From Thraustochytrium sp. TN22 (taxonomy: Eukaryota > Sar > Bigyra > Thraustochytrida > Thraustochytriidae), in assembly GCA_013306675.1 (NCBI GenBank), contig JABLUY010000006.1, positions 1 through 64,000 on the forward strand: a DNA stretch of 64,000 bases. Reading direction: 5' to 3'. The notes beneath the pieces are model-generated. The model did no database searches. It saw nothing but the letters and a program-made list of their open reading frames with translations, and was not told where the DNA came from. Position 1 is the stretch's first letter, and the number at the start of each line of letters is the position of its first letter. The translations under genes and the position numbers were made by a program. Positions 49,695 to 58,259 of the stretch are shown here, one piece after another.

Positions 49695-51890
49695 ATGCCG
49701 CCGAGGGCAGAAGCGCGGGGCGCCGTCGCCATGGAGCGTGAGCGCGAACACGAGCCGGTCGCCGTCATGGAGGAAGCGTCCGTGGGCAAGGGCGCCGCGA
49801 AGAAGCGCAAGACCGAAAGCGGCAGCGCGCCCGGCGGCGGCGGCGCGCCCAGCGACGGCAGCGCGGCGCAGCCCTGCGCCGCCCAGCCGCCGTCGTGGCC
49901 GGTCTTCGTGACCACGCCGGTCACGGAGCCGCGCTGGTGGGGCAACAAGACACGCGGCTTTGCGTTCCAGGTGCCCGCAAAGTACTTTTTCGTTGGGAAC
50001 GATGTGATGGCGCGCATCATCGGCCGGAGCACGGTCCTCGCGGAGGCCATGGGCGAGCCCGAGCCCAAACGCAATGCGTGGGCCCCCTTCAAGAAGCACC
50101 TGGCGCACCTGCGGAAGAACACCCCTGGGTCTCTCGCGCTGCTGGACTCCACGCTCCTCTCGGACAACGCGAAAGGCACGCGCTTTGCGGCGGTGGATGC
50201 ATCCTGCCACGTCCATCGAATGCGCCTTTTCGCCAACGATGTGCAGGGCGTCTGGAACGAGAACGCCCCGCAAACCGACCCGGGTGACGACCCGTCCACG
50301 CACGACAAGTTTCGCGCCGTCTACATCCGCGTCCCAAGCGAGGGCGAGGTCGTGGCGCTCAACGTCGGTCCGTGTGAGCCCATCGTGCTGATGATGAACG
50401 GTATCCCAGTGCGGGATGCTAACGCTGGCAGTTTCGCTGCTGGTGACCGGGGGTACCGCCTCGTCCGAGGCCTGTTGCGCGCTGCGATCAGGTACGCGTC
50501 GCATCGCGATCTCACAGACCTTTGCGAGACGGCCCTGCACAACTACCTGAAGGACGTCAGCAGTGGAAAGTTCGGCACCGGTGGACCCACTTCGACCTGC
50601 ACCGGGGCATGCACCCTGCCGCTCTTGCCCATGTCAACGAACTGGTCGGCCGTGGTGCTCGCCTTCGACAACGGCATCAGCCTTCATTTTCCGGACAGGA
50701 ATGGCAAGTGCTACAGAAACTACCGTGAGAACAAGGGCGTGGCACTTACAGGCATCTCCCTTGTGCACAACCCGGTTCGCGAGGCGCTTTTTGAGGGCCA
50801 CCGCAGGGCGCTTCTCGCCAAGTACGGCGTGGAAGGCTCGATCGACGTGACCGACCACCGCGACCCGAACTTTTGGGTCGAATACGGCGTTGACGAAGAC
50901 AGGGTTCGGGGGCCCCGGAGGCCGTCTCGTATCTTTGATTACGACGACGAGGACGAGGACGGCCCCGCCCCCGCCCGCGTCGAGCTTGGGTGGATCGGCA
51001 CCGCCGCCGTCAAGCCGCGAGTCGCGTGCCTCTCCGACGCAGGCATCAACAAGATGTGCGATGCTCTCGGCGTGCCCTTCGACTACCCCATCGGCCGTGG
51101 CGTGCACCTATGCGAGAGCTCTCAGGTCCCGCAGATGTTTTACCGCCATCACACCGGCAACACGAGAAACCCGGACACCTTCGAAGTTGTCTTGGCCAAG
51201 TTTCTTCCCGGGAAAGCGGCGGAGCACCCCACACCCGGGTGGCGAAACACCTCCTTCAACGATGCGCCTGCCCAGGCCCCCGGGGCACCGGCAGGCTCGC
51301 CGGACATGTACTTGACGTACGACTCCGACTGTTTCAACATGACCTGCCCGAGCTTCCTCGTGGATTTCGACTGCATGGCGACCCCCGAAGAGACGGTACG
51401 GCTCGCCGAGACGAACTTTCAGCCGGACCTCGAGGCCGTCGCGGCGCGCCACAAGGAAATCGCTGCGAAATACAGCCACATGCCCCCCGACAAAGTGCAG
51501 GTGTCTCTGACGCACGACTGCCCTTCGACTTCGCCCTGCTTGTGCGGGAAGATGCAGAGCCCCACGGTTGTCCACCGCGTGGCTGCCGACTCGCAGATCC
51601 TCGAGTACGCCATCGTATCCTTTTCGTCCAACAACACGGGCCGCGTGCTCAACGCTGGCCTCCGCGTCCCACGCAAGATGCGTGAGTTCGCGGAGCGCTG
51701 TGACATGATCAAGGGTATGCTCAGACGGGTCGCGGAAGAAGCACTTGATACCGTGCAAGGAGACTATCCCGCCTGGGAACGTCTGATCAACATCGTTTGC
51801 GGCGCACAAAATCTGGACACGCTCATTGACGACTTCGAGCAAGGAAGAACGACAGACACCTTTCAATACATAACGATGTTTGGGTGGTGA
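49695..51890 (+). CDS. Unrecognised 731-residue element protein, right-arm copy
   Basis: Mirror of 37621-39816 with an identical product. The ATG at 49695 is the first in frame; the open frame further upstream lacks one. Confidence 0.7.
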   Translation: MPPRAEARGAVAMEREREHEPVAVMEEASVGKGAAKKRKTESGSAPGGGGAPSDGSAAQPCAAQPPSWPVFVTTPVTEPRWWGNKTRGFAFQVPAKYFFVGNDVMARIIGRSTVLAEAMGEPEPKRNAWAPFKKHLAHLRKNTPGSLALLDSTLLSDNAKGTRFAAVDASCHVHRMRLFANDVQGVWNENAPQTDPGDDPSTHDKFRAVYIRVPSEGEVVALNVGPCEPIVLMMNGIPVRDANAGSFAAGDRGYRLVRGLLRAAIRYASHRDLTDLCETALHNYLKDVSSGKFGTGGPTSTCTGACTLPLLPMSTNWSAVVLAFDNGISLHFPDRNGKCYRNYRENKGVALTGISLVHNPVREALFEGHRRALLAKYGVEGSIDVTDHRDPNFWVEYGVDEDRVRGPRRPSRIFDYDDEDEDGPAPARVELGWIGTAAVKPRVACLSDAGINKMCDALGVPFDYPIGRGVHLCESSQVPQMFYRHHTGNTRNPDTFEVVLAKFLPGKAAEHPTPGWRNTSFNDAPAQAPGAPAGSPDMYLTYDSDCFNMTCPSFLVDFDCMATPEETVRLAETNFQPDLEAVAARHKEIAAKYSHMPPDKVQVSLTHDCPSTSPCLCGKMQSPTVVHRVAADSQILEYAIVSFSSNNTGRVLNAGLRVPRKMREFAERCDMIKGMLRRVAEEALDTVQGDYPAWERLINIVCGAQNLDTLIDDFEQGRTTDTFQYITMFGW

Positions 51891-51944
51891 GCGGCTGGCG
51901 CCCCGGCTCAGTGCGTGGGCTTTCATTTTATTTTATCAGCGCGA

Positions 51945-51972
51945 GTGAGGACTTTTCGGAGCCAGCACCATG
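51945..51972 (+). promoter_or_regulatory. Leader motif, internal copy (right arm)
   Basis: Mirror of 37539-37566, ending in the ATG at 51970. Confidence 0.5.
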
Positions 51973-52134
51973 GCGCACCATGAAGGATGTTCAAGTTTCG
52001 GAAGCGGGTTTTTCGATTGGCGTCGTTGGCCCAACGGCGAGACACGGCGGTTGCCGAGGTCTGGACCTCTGACTCATGACGTCTTGGTGCTGTCGGATGA
52101 AAACCGAGCGAGCAACAGAGCAAACAGGCTCTAG
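51970..52134 (+). CDS. 54-residue frame following the leader motif, right-arm copy
   Basis: Identical to 37377-37541; no family recognised. Confidence 0.3.
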   Translation: MAHHEGCSSFGSGFFDWRRWPNGETRRLPRSGPLTHDVLVLSDENRASNRANRL

Positions 52135-52423
52135 CTAGGCGTGCCCGGCGGAGGCAGGACAAGCCCTTGCGCGGACGCGCGCGCGAGAGTGCAGGTGCGT
52201 GCAAGCTCTGTTGGCGGTGCTTTGGGCCTCTGGCAGGCGTGTAGGGCAGTCAGAAATGGTTTGAGCCGCGGCGCAGACCAGAGTCCCGTCCAGCCTAACG
52301 ACCTCGGAGAGGCGGGCTCAGCACTCCGAGCACGAGTATGGCGTGTAGCTGCGACGTAGGTGCGTGTCAGGCGTGCGGCTGCTGCCCATGCTGAAAGAAT
52401 CTGCCTGCGCTGACGTGCACGTG

Positions 52424-52856
52424 CAAGAAGAAGCGTCTCAGCAAGAGCAGCAAGTGCCTGAACTGCCCTTGCAGGTGCGCTACGAGCGCTGTCGAGATTG
52501 CCGGGCAACCCGAGGAGCGCGTGTCGGGTGTGAAGCCCACGCGCAAGCTCGTGCAGTAACGCAAGATGCCTCGTGATGACAGTCATCTCATCATTAACGA
52601 GTCGGCCGTGCTGGTGGAGAGGTCCAGGCTCGCCTCCGCCCGCGTCTTGTACGCAGTCTTCGGGTGGTCTGTGAAGGTGCTCTCCAGGGTAGGTGCCCAC
52701 GTTCGTCTAAATCGACTCGGCTCATGGGGACGAGTTGGGCGAATAGGACTGGGCCGAACTGCTGCGCGCCATGCTGAGGGGGGTTCAGGAGGATGGCGGA
52801 GATCGTCTACCCTGCGGCGCCTGAGATGCTCGAGCAGAAGGCTCTAGAGAAGCTCG
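52424..52856 (+). repeat. Diverged outer fragment of the element
   Basis: Homologous to 36655-37087 reversed, but with scattered substitutions (for example GTGCAAGAAGAAGCG against GTGAAAGAAGAGGCG) and small indels, while the adjoining 7.7 kb is identical. The Cys cluster is more complete on this side. Confidence 0.8.
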
Positions 52857-53746
52857 CTCCTCCCCGTCGCGTGCTGTGTACTTCACGCCGTCCTCGTCGT
52901 CCTTGCCCACTGGCAGTTCTGAGTAGGGTGGTAGGGTAAGGCCTTTCGAGTGGCAAAGTTAGCCCTCCCCGCCTTGTCGTCGTCCTCATCCCACCTCGCA
53001 AGTCGCCACGGCGCGTGGAGGCTCAGGTAGCCAAGATGCGAACAGAAGCATCAGAAGTGAGCAGGGGCAACGCCTTGAGGGGCTCCGGCAGTAACAGAGA
53101 GGCACCCTACTATGGCCTAGGCCACCTGGCTGTTGCCTCAAGGAAACCGCCACGAGACGGTTCAGGAGCCGACGCACAGGGCCACGCGCCTCGCAACGGC
53201 CTGCGGGGCCCGCCGCGCCGCACCGCGCCGCGCCGCGCCAAGCTCGCTCCACCAGGCCGCGAAGGCTTCGCGCCCGGCTTCGGCGCCAACACCTGCCTTT
53301 GCCCCCGCCTGGGCCTCGCCTGGCCTGCACCGGCGGCGGGTCCTGGTGTCCGAGTCTGTCCGAGTCCGCCTTGCGAGCTGCTCCAGCCCGGACACCGCGC
53401 GCACCCCGGGGTGCGGTAGAGGGACGCCTGCCGTGCCCCCCACGTGCGCCGCGCCGACGAGGGCGCTGCGCGCGGCGCGCGAATCTGCGCGCAGAGTGCC
53501 CCCCGGCCGGTGCGGAGATGCGCGGCGGACCTGGAGGGCGACGTCGAGCGCGAGCGCGGCGACGCAAGCGCGCAGAACCCGATCGATAGGCCGGTCGATC
53601 AGTCGATCGATCGAGCAGCGGCTCGAGCCCGAGCTCGAGCGACGCGCGGCACCTCGAGCGGGCGGCAGGCGGGCAGGCGGCAGGCGGGCATCAGCGGCAA
53701 CTTGAAGCGAGGCAAGGCGACTCGGAGGCCAGGCCGCGCGGGCAGT
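52857..53746. other. Gene-free region before the lipase gene
   Basis: No supportable gene. GC content rises towards 53746; TCGATC-type repeats occur near 53580-53615. It probably contains the lipase promoter. No element terminus was found. Confidence 0.5.
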
Positions 53747-55279
53747 ATGCGCGCGAGCTCCGTGGCGGCGCCGTGGAGGTGGCGGCGCCTGGAGACGAGG
53801 AGCGCGGCGAGGAGGGCGACTGCGGCGACGAGGACCAAGACGATGCCGAGGCCGCGCGCGGAGGTGGCGACGCGAGGCGTCGCGAGCGCTGCGCAGGCCG
53901 CCGTGCAGGTGCAGGAGCAGGTGCGCGAGACGGAGCTAAAGCTGGCGGGAAGCGAGCTGACGGGGGGGTACATGCACTCGGCGTACTTTTGGATGAGCGT
54001 GGTGGGCATGGGCGCGCGCGACGCGCTGGTGAACGCGGCGGTGAAGAGTCGGGGCGTGGCGGTAGCGCTGGCCAAGGAGGGCCGCGTGCAGGAGGACCTG
54101 CTCAAGGCAGCGGTCGCACACTCGCTGTACCGGCTCGCCAGCGTGGCGGCGGCCACCATGGAGAAAATGCGGCTGCGGCACCCGCTCCAGCTGCATCGTG
54201 GCGCGGCGGAGCTGACGCGGCTGCAGCGCGAGCACCGGTGGTTCCGCGAGGGCGTCGAGGGACGCGTGCGCATCGAGGGCGAGATGCTCTTCACTCTGGA
54301 TCGCCTCATGCAGTTTAGCGCTGCGGCGTATGGGTGGCGCACGCTGCAGTTCCTGGGCCTGGCCCAGCCGGGCATGACGTCGAATCGACGCGGCATCGAG
54401 CTTCTCACGGGTGTGGGCAGCGAGGACATCGTGCTGGTACAGGACAAGTCACGACTGTTCCGGCCGGGCTACTTCGTCTGTGTGGACCACGCTGCGCGCA
54501 GCGTTGTTGTGACGGTGCGCGGCACGATGAGGCTGCAGGATGTGGTGACCGACCTCATCTGCGACGAGGCGCCCCTAGTCCTCCAAGACGAGACGGGCCG
54601 CACGATGCACGGCACGGCTCATGGCGGCTTTCTATGTGCCGCGCAAAACATCAAGAGCGAGGTTCAGGCGACGGTCGAGGCGGCGGCGGCGGCCAACCCG
54701 GGATACGCGGTACGAGTCACCGGCCACAGTCTGGGCGGCGCGTGCGCCACGTTGCTGGCTCTGCTGTGGTCGCAGGAAGCGGTCTTTGCCTCACGCGCTG
54801 TCGAGGCGGTCTCCTTCGCCTCGCCGTGCTGCGTGAGCCACGAGCTAGCGCGGTCCGCTTTTGTCAAGAGCCGCATCACTTCGGTAGTGCTGGGCGACGA
54901 CTTCGTTGCGCGGCTCTCGCTCGTGAGCGTGGAAGGCTTTCTGCGCACGTGCGATGAGCTCGTGGAGGCGGTGCGCACGCGCACGCTGCAGCAGACCGGC
55001 AAGGCCACTCTGGAGCGTATTCGCGCCGAGGGCCAGGGCCGCATTGACCGGCTTTTCCCGGCGGGCCGCGTCTTTCACATCCCGCTGCAGTGCCGTTTTG
55101 CGCCGGACCGATGGGACGTGTACATGGCGGAGGAGGTGGATCCGGCACTCAGCCTGAGCGAAATCGTCGTCACGCCCAAGATGTTCAAGGTACACCTTCC
55201 CTCGCGGTACCTGAACGCGCTGCGCCGACAGCGTATCATTCTCCTTCATGAGGCCGAGGCTCGCACCCGCGTGTTGTAA
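53747..55279 (+). CDS. Class-3 lipase, diacylglycerol-lipase-like
   Basis: 510 residues from the ATG at 53747 (starts MRASSVAAPWRWRRLE). Alpha/beta-hydrolase of the Lipase_3 family, which hydrolyses acyl esters of glycerolipids. The nucleophile elbow VTGHSLGGACATLLALL puts the serine near residue 327. VVLGDDFVARLS (about 382) supplies the aspartate, as in sn-1 diacylglycerol lipases. FPAGRVFHIPLQ (about 443) matches the usual histidine context. An upstream VTVRGTM strand and TDLICDEAP are also typical. The N-terminus is basic and lacks the four membrane spans of animal DAGL-alpha. A class-3 lipase is confident. Diacylglycerol specificity is inferred from motif resemblance. Confidence 0.9.
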   Translation: MRASSVAAPWRWRRLETRSAARRATAATRTKTMPRPRAEVATRGVASAAQAAVQVQEQVRETELKLAGSELTGGYMHSAYFWMSVVGMGARDALVNAAVKSRGVAVALAKEGRVQEDLLKAAVAHSLYRLASVAAATMEKMRLRHPLQLHRGAAELTRLQREHRWFREGVEGRVRIEGEMLFTLDRLMQFSAAAYGWRTLQFLGLAQPGMTSNRRGIELLTGVGSEDIVLVQDKSRLFRPGYFVCVDHAARSVVVTVRGTMRLQDVVTDLICDEAPLVLQDETGRTMHGTAHGGFLCAAQNIKSEVQATVEAAAAANPGYAVRVTGHSLGGACATLLALLWSQEAVFASRAVEAVSFASPCCVSHELARSAFVKSRITSVVLGDDFVARLSLVSVEGFLRTCDELVEAVRTRTLQQTGKATLERIRAEGQGRIDRLFPAGRVFHIPLQCRFAPDRWDVYMAEEVDPALSLSEIVVTPKMFKVHLPSRYLNALRRQRIILLHEAEARTRVL

Positions 55280-55603
55280 GTTAGTTTTGTAGTTCATTCA
55301 GTGGAAGAAGAGGCCGGGTCGCACCCGGTCTCCGAGTTTAGCAGGAGATAGAGTAGCACGTGCAGTCGTTTCTACTTACACGTCAACCATGTAGCATCAA
55401 TTTTCAACAAAAAAAAAATTCCCAGTGAAACACCGCCAAGAGCCCAGCCTGGGCGCAAATTTGGAGAAGAAGAGCGTGAAAACCTTGGAGAAGAAGAAAT
55501 CAACACTTGGAGAGCAAAAAAGATCAGGAGTTATAATGCCGAAACAGAGCTGCTAACGCTGGACAAATGCGCTTGCACATACATCTCAAGGCCATACCCA
55601 TCA
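55280..55603. other. Convergent 3' region
   Basis: AT-richer interval with an A9 run near 55410. It carries the 3' ends of the lipase and the DUF305 protein; no gene seen. Confidence 0.6.
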
Positions 55604-56974
55604 TCAGGCCTTGACGTCGTACACATCGGCAGTCTGAGCCGCCTTGCGCGCCTGACGGGGCTTGTAGACCTTAAAGTAGAAGCCGATGGCCGCCGCCGGG
55701 ACCGCGACAAGGATGGCGAGGCAGACGACGAGGACAATGACGAGGCTAGAGTTATCCTCCTCAACCGTGCAGTTGTCGTAGGTGACCTGCAGGTTGTCCT
55801 CGAGCCAGTTGCGCATGAAGGTGATCTGCTGGTTCTGGTTGTTGACAATCTCCCAGAGCAGGGTGATGGCCGGCGTGCCGCCATCCTCACCGGTGTCGTA
55901 GCACTCCGAGGTGATGTCGAGGCGGCGGCCGTGCGCGAGCGCCAGCTGCGTGAGCGCGCGCTCCTCGCTGGACATCTCCTGGAGGCGGCGGCCGTCGTAG
56001 GAGGTGCCGCACTTGAGCGAGCCCGGGCTGAAGTAGAGCAGGATCTTGGCCATGTTGACGGCGTTCTGGTGGTGCGCGATCATCTGCAGCATGAACTCGA
56101 CCGTAGGGTCGTGGTTGCCGGTGGTGCGCATCTCGGTCATCATCTTGCAGTTGATGGCGGCCATGCACTCGTTGAACGTGGAGTTCTCGCCGCCGCAGTG
56201 GAAGACGTGGTCGCCGCACTGCTCGTGGCCCTGGTAGTCCGAGACGTTGTATGTACCGCACTGGGCATCGAACTCCGAGATGGTCTGGTACTCGTAGCCA
56301 AGCTCGATCTCGTCCGTGGGGGCGCGCAGCACCGCGACGCCGTCCACGTAGTCGATGATCTTGATGCGGAAGGACATGTTGTCGTGGATGTGGCAAAAGG
56401 CAAAGATCTCCTTGGTGGCACTGTCCGTGATGGTCACGGCCACCTGCCAGCCGTCACCGACCTTAGACATGTCGAGCCAATCGTCGCGACCGCCCGAGAA
56501 GTAGACGCCCTCGTACAGGTCAAGACCAAAGTCCGTCGGGTCCGTGCAGTTGTCACAGAGGTCCGCGCCGTCGTACATGTACTGCGGGTACTGGCAGGGC
56601 GTGTTCTCATCGCACGCCGTGCCGCCGGGCGGGGTCACGCCGGGCTCGAGCTCATCGTTGTCGCCGTAGACGCCGTCCGGGCCATAGGCGAAGCCGAGCG
56701 GGTGGAACCAGTTGGTGTAGTTGTTCTGGTCGAAGATGTACTTGACACCGGCCTCCATGCCGAGCGTCGGGTTCACGCCGAGCTCCTCGCACTCCTCGAA
56801 GTAGAAATAGCCCATCTCGCCGGCGAAGATGTCAATCTTCGCGTGGAAGGTGCAGACCTTCGATGCGCCGGAGCCCGTGCACGTCGCCATGCAGAGGTCG
56901 TCCGCCGTGTACGTCGTCTGCGCCTGCGCACCCACGGCCAAAAGGGCCGTGGCCGCAATCATGCGGGCCGCCAT
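55604..56974 (-). CDS. Membrane-anchored cupredoxin-like / DUF305 protein, putative copper binder
   Basis: 456 residues from ATG 56974 (MAARMIAATALLAVGAQAQ, a clear signal peptide). A further in-frame ATG lies at 57109 but would bury the signal. Residues 20-210 look like a cupredoxin fold: NWFHPLGFAY near 86 and CHIHDNM near 191 give the His...Cys-His...Met set of a type-1-like copper site. Residues about 280-385 are DUF305-like (FMLQMIAHHQNAVNMAKILL), a helical domain whose His/Met residues bind copper in bacterial relatives. A membrane span (405-430, VIVLVVCLAILVAVPAAAIG) and a short basic tail follow. Several N-x-S/T sites fit an extracellular or luminal location. Copper or metal handling at the cell surface is inferred. 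Confidence 0.75.
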   Translation of the reverse strand: MAARMIAATALLAVGAQAQTTYTADDLCMATCTGSGASKVCTFHAKIDIFAGEMGYFYFEECEELGVNPTLGMEAGVKYIFDQNNYTNWFHPLGFAYGPDGVYGDNDELEPGVTPPGGTACDENTPCQYPQYMYDGADLCDNCTDPTDFGLDLYEGVYFSGGRDDWLDMSKVGDGWQVAVTITDSATKEIFAFCHIHDNMSFRIKIIDYVDGVAVLRAPTDEIELGYEYQTISEFDAQCGTYNVSDYQGHEQCGDHVFHCGGENSTFNECMAAINCKMMTEMRTTGNHDPTVEFMLQMIAHHQNAVNMAKILLYFSPGSLKCGTSYDGRRLQEMSSEERALTQLALAHGRRLDITSECYDTGEDGGTPAITLLWEIVNNQNQQITFMRNWLEDNLQVTYDNCTVEEDNSSLVIVLVVCLAILVAVPAAAIGFYFKVYKPRQARKAAQTADVYDVKA

Positions 56975-58099
56975 CGTGGCTTCGCTTGGCACCTTGTATG
57001 TGTGCTCCTTTGCTCCTCCTCGAGTTTCGGGTTTGCTGCTGCACGCATCGCGCCGCGCCGCGCAGCTCTCGGCCACTCGCCGCGACTGGCGTCCCTCGCG
57101 GCCTCCCATCTAAAGGTCCTGGTGCAGCGGAGCAAGCAAGTCCAACTGCAGTCACTGTCGGCACGTGCGGCTCGCGCCTCCACGTGCACGCACGCTCGCT
57201 GTGGGGATCTCCGCTGCTTCACAAAGGCGCGGGTTCCGGCACTGTGGGCGCTGAGGGTGTCGAAACCTGCAAGCAGGCGGGAGCGCCCGGAAAGCTGGAA
57301 GACCCAGATCGCTTCCGAGCCCGGCTGGGAGTTTACCTAGCTTCTCCTGGCCACGAAAATCGGGTGGGGTGAACTTTGCTCAAGAGGCCCTACTAGCTAG
57401 CTAGCTAGAGCTAACTACCGAGTAGAGAGAGAGCAGCAGCGGCCGCGAGTCGCGACTTTGTCTCGGGCGTGGAGCTGGCGCGCCGCGGGCGCGGTTGTGC
57501 ATGCGCCGAGCTGCACTGCGAGCGTCTGTGGCTGATGATCATTTCTTGAAACAAGTAAGTTACCTGGCTCAGAGGCCCAGGCTTTCACTTGCCACTCGCT
57601 CCACGCAAAACTTTTCAAAGACAGTGCAGATGCAGCAGATCTGCCAGTGGGCGCTCTTCTTTGCTTCCCACCCCGCGAGAGACACGGCTGAGGAGAGGTC
57701 ACCATGTTACAGTGCAGCACTAGGCTCGTTGGGTCGTCATTGTGTCTCCCGGTGAGGCCACTGCAGCCACCGACTGCACCACTGGCGCAAGACACGCCGC
57801 AAGTACTTCACGTTAGCTTCACACGCGCCGCGCCAGGGCGACGCGATGCGACGCGAATGAAGAGGCGGGTGCTCTGTGCGGCAAACGCGTGCGTGACAGT
57901 CACCCAGGAGACAGAGCTGGACGCCAGCCGGAAGCAAAAGGCGCGTGCAGGCGCGTGGGCTGAACGAGGTGGAGCGTGCAAAGAGGGCGAAGAAAGCAAT
58001 CATCAATTTCAGCAATGCAAGCAGAGGTGCGCGGATCTTTTCGGCCACACAGGCGCTGCGCATCGGCACAGAAAAACAACAGACAGAGTGACAGAGTGA

Positions 58100-58131
<32 letters not shown>

Positions 58132-58259
58132 GAGCCCAAGAGACGGACAGAAGTGGCATGACATCAAGACGCCGAAATGTCCTCGTTGTCGCCGCTGCGG
58201 CTGCCACCGCCGCCGCTCGTCGCGTTTCTCAAAGGGGAATGAATAGTGGGTCCGGTCGG
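56975..58259. other. Intergenic region; no gene seen
   Basis: Upstream region of the DUF305 gene and downstream region of the phospholipase gene. Contains CTAGCTAG repeats near 57395 and a GA run at 58087-58133. Short frames here lack domains. Confidence 0.5.
58087..58133. repeat. GA-rich microsatellite
   Basis: AGAG dinucleotide run preceded by two AGAGTGAC units. Confidence 0.85.

Larger units (their letters stand above)
44756..52856 (-). repeat. Right arm of the palindrome
   Basis: Mirror of the left arm; identical as far as I can read up to 52423, then diverged to about 52856, then unrelated. The centre is a TCTCTC/GAGAGA stretch flanking TCGCGCGCGA with no spacer. Confidence 0.95.
48063..52856 (+). 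mobile_element. Right-arm copy of the unclassified element, truncated at its distal end
   Basis: Mirror of the left copy: terminal repeat at 48065-48080, then the same gene order on the plus strand. Homology ends near 52856, and no distal terminal repeat is seen before the lipase gene. The last 430 bp (52424-52856) are diverged from the left copy. Confidence 0.5.
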
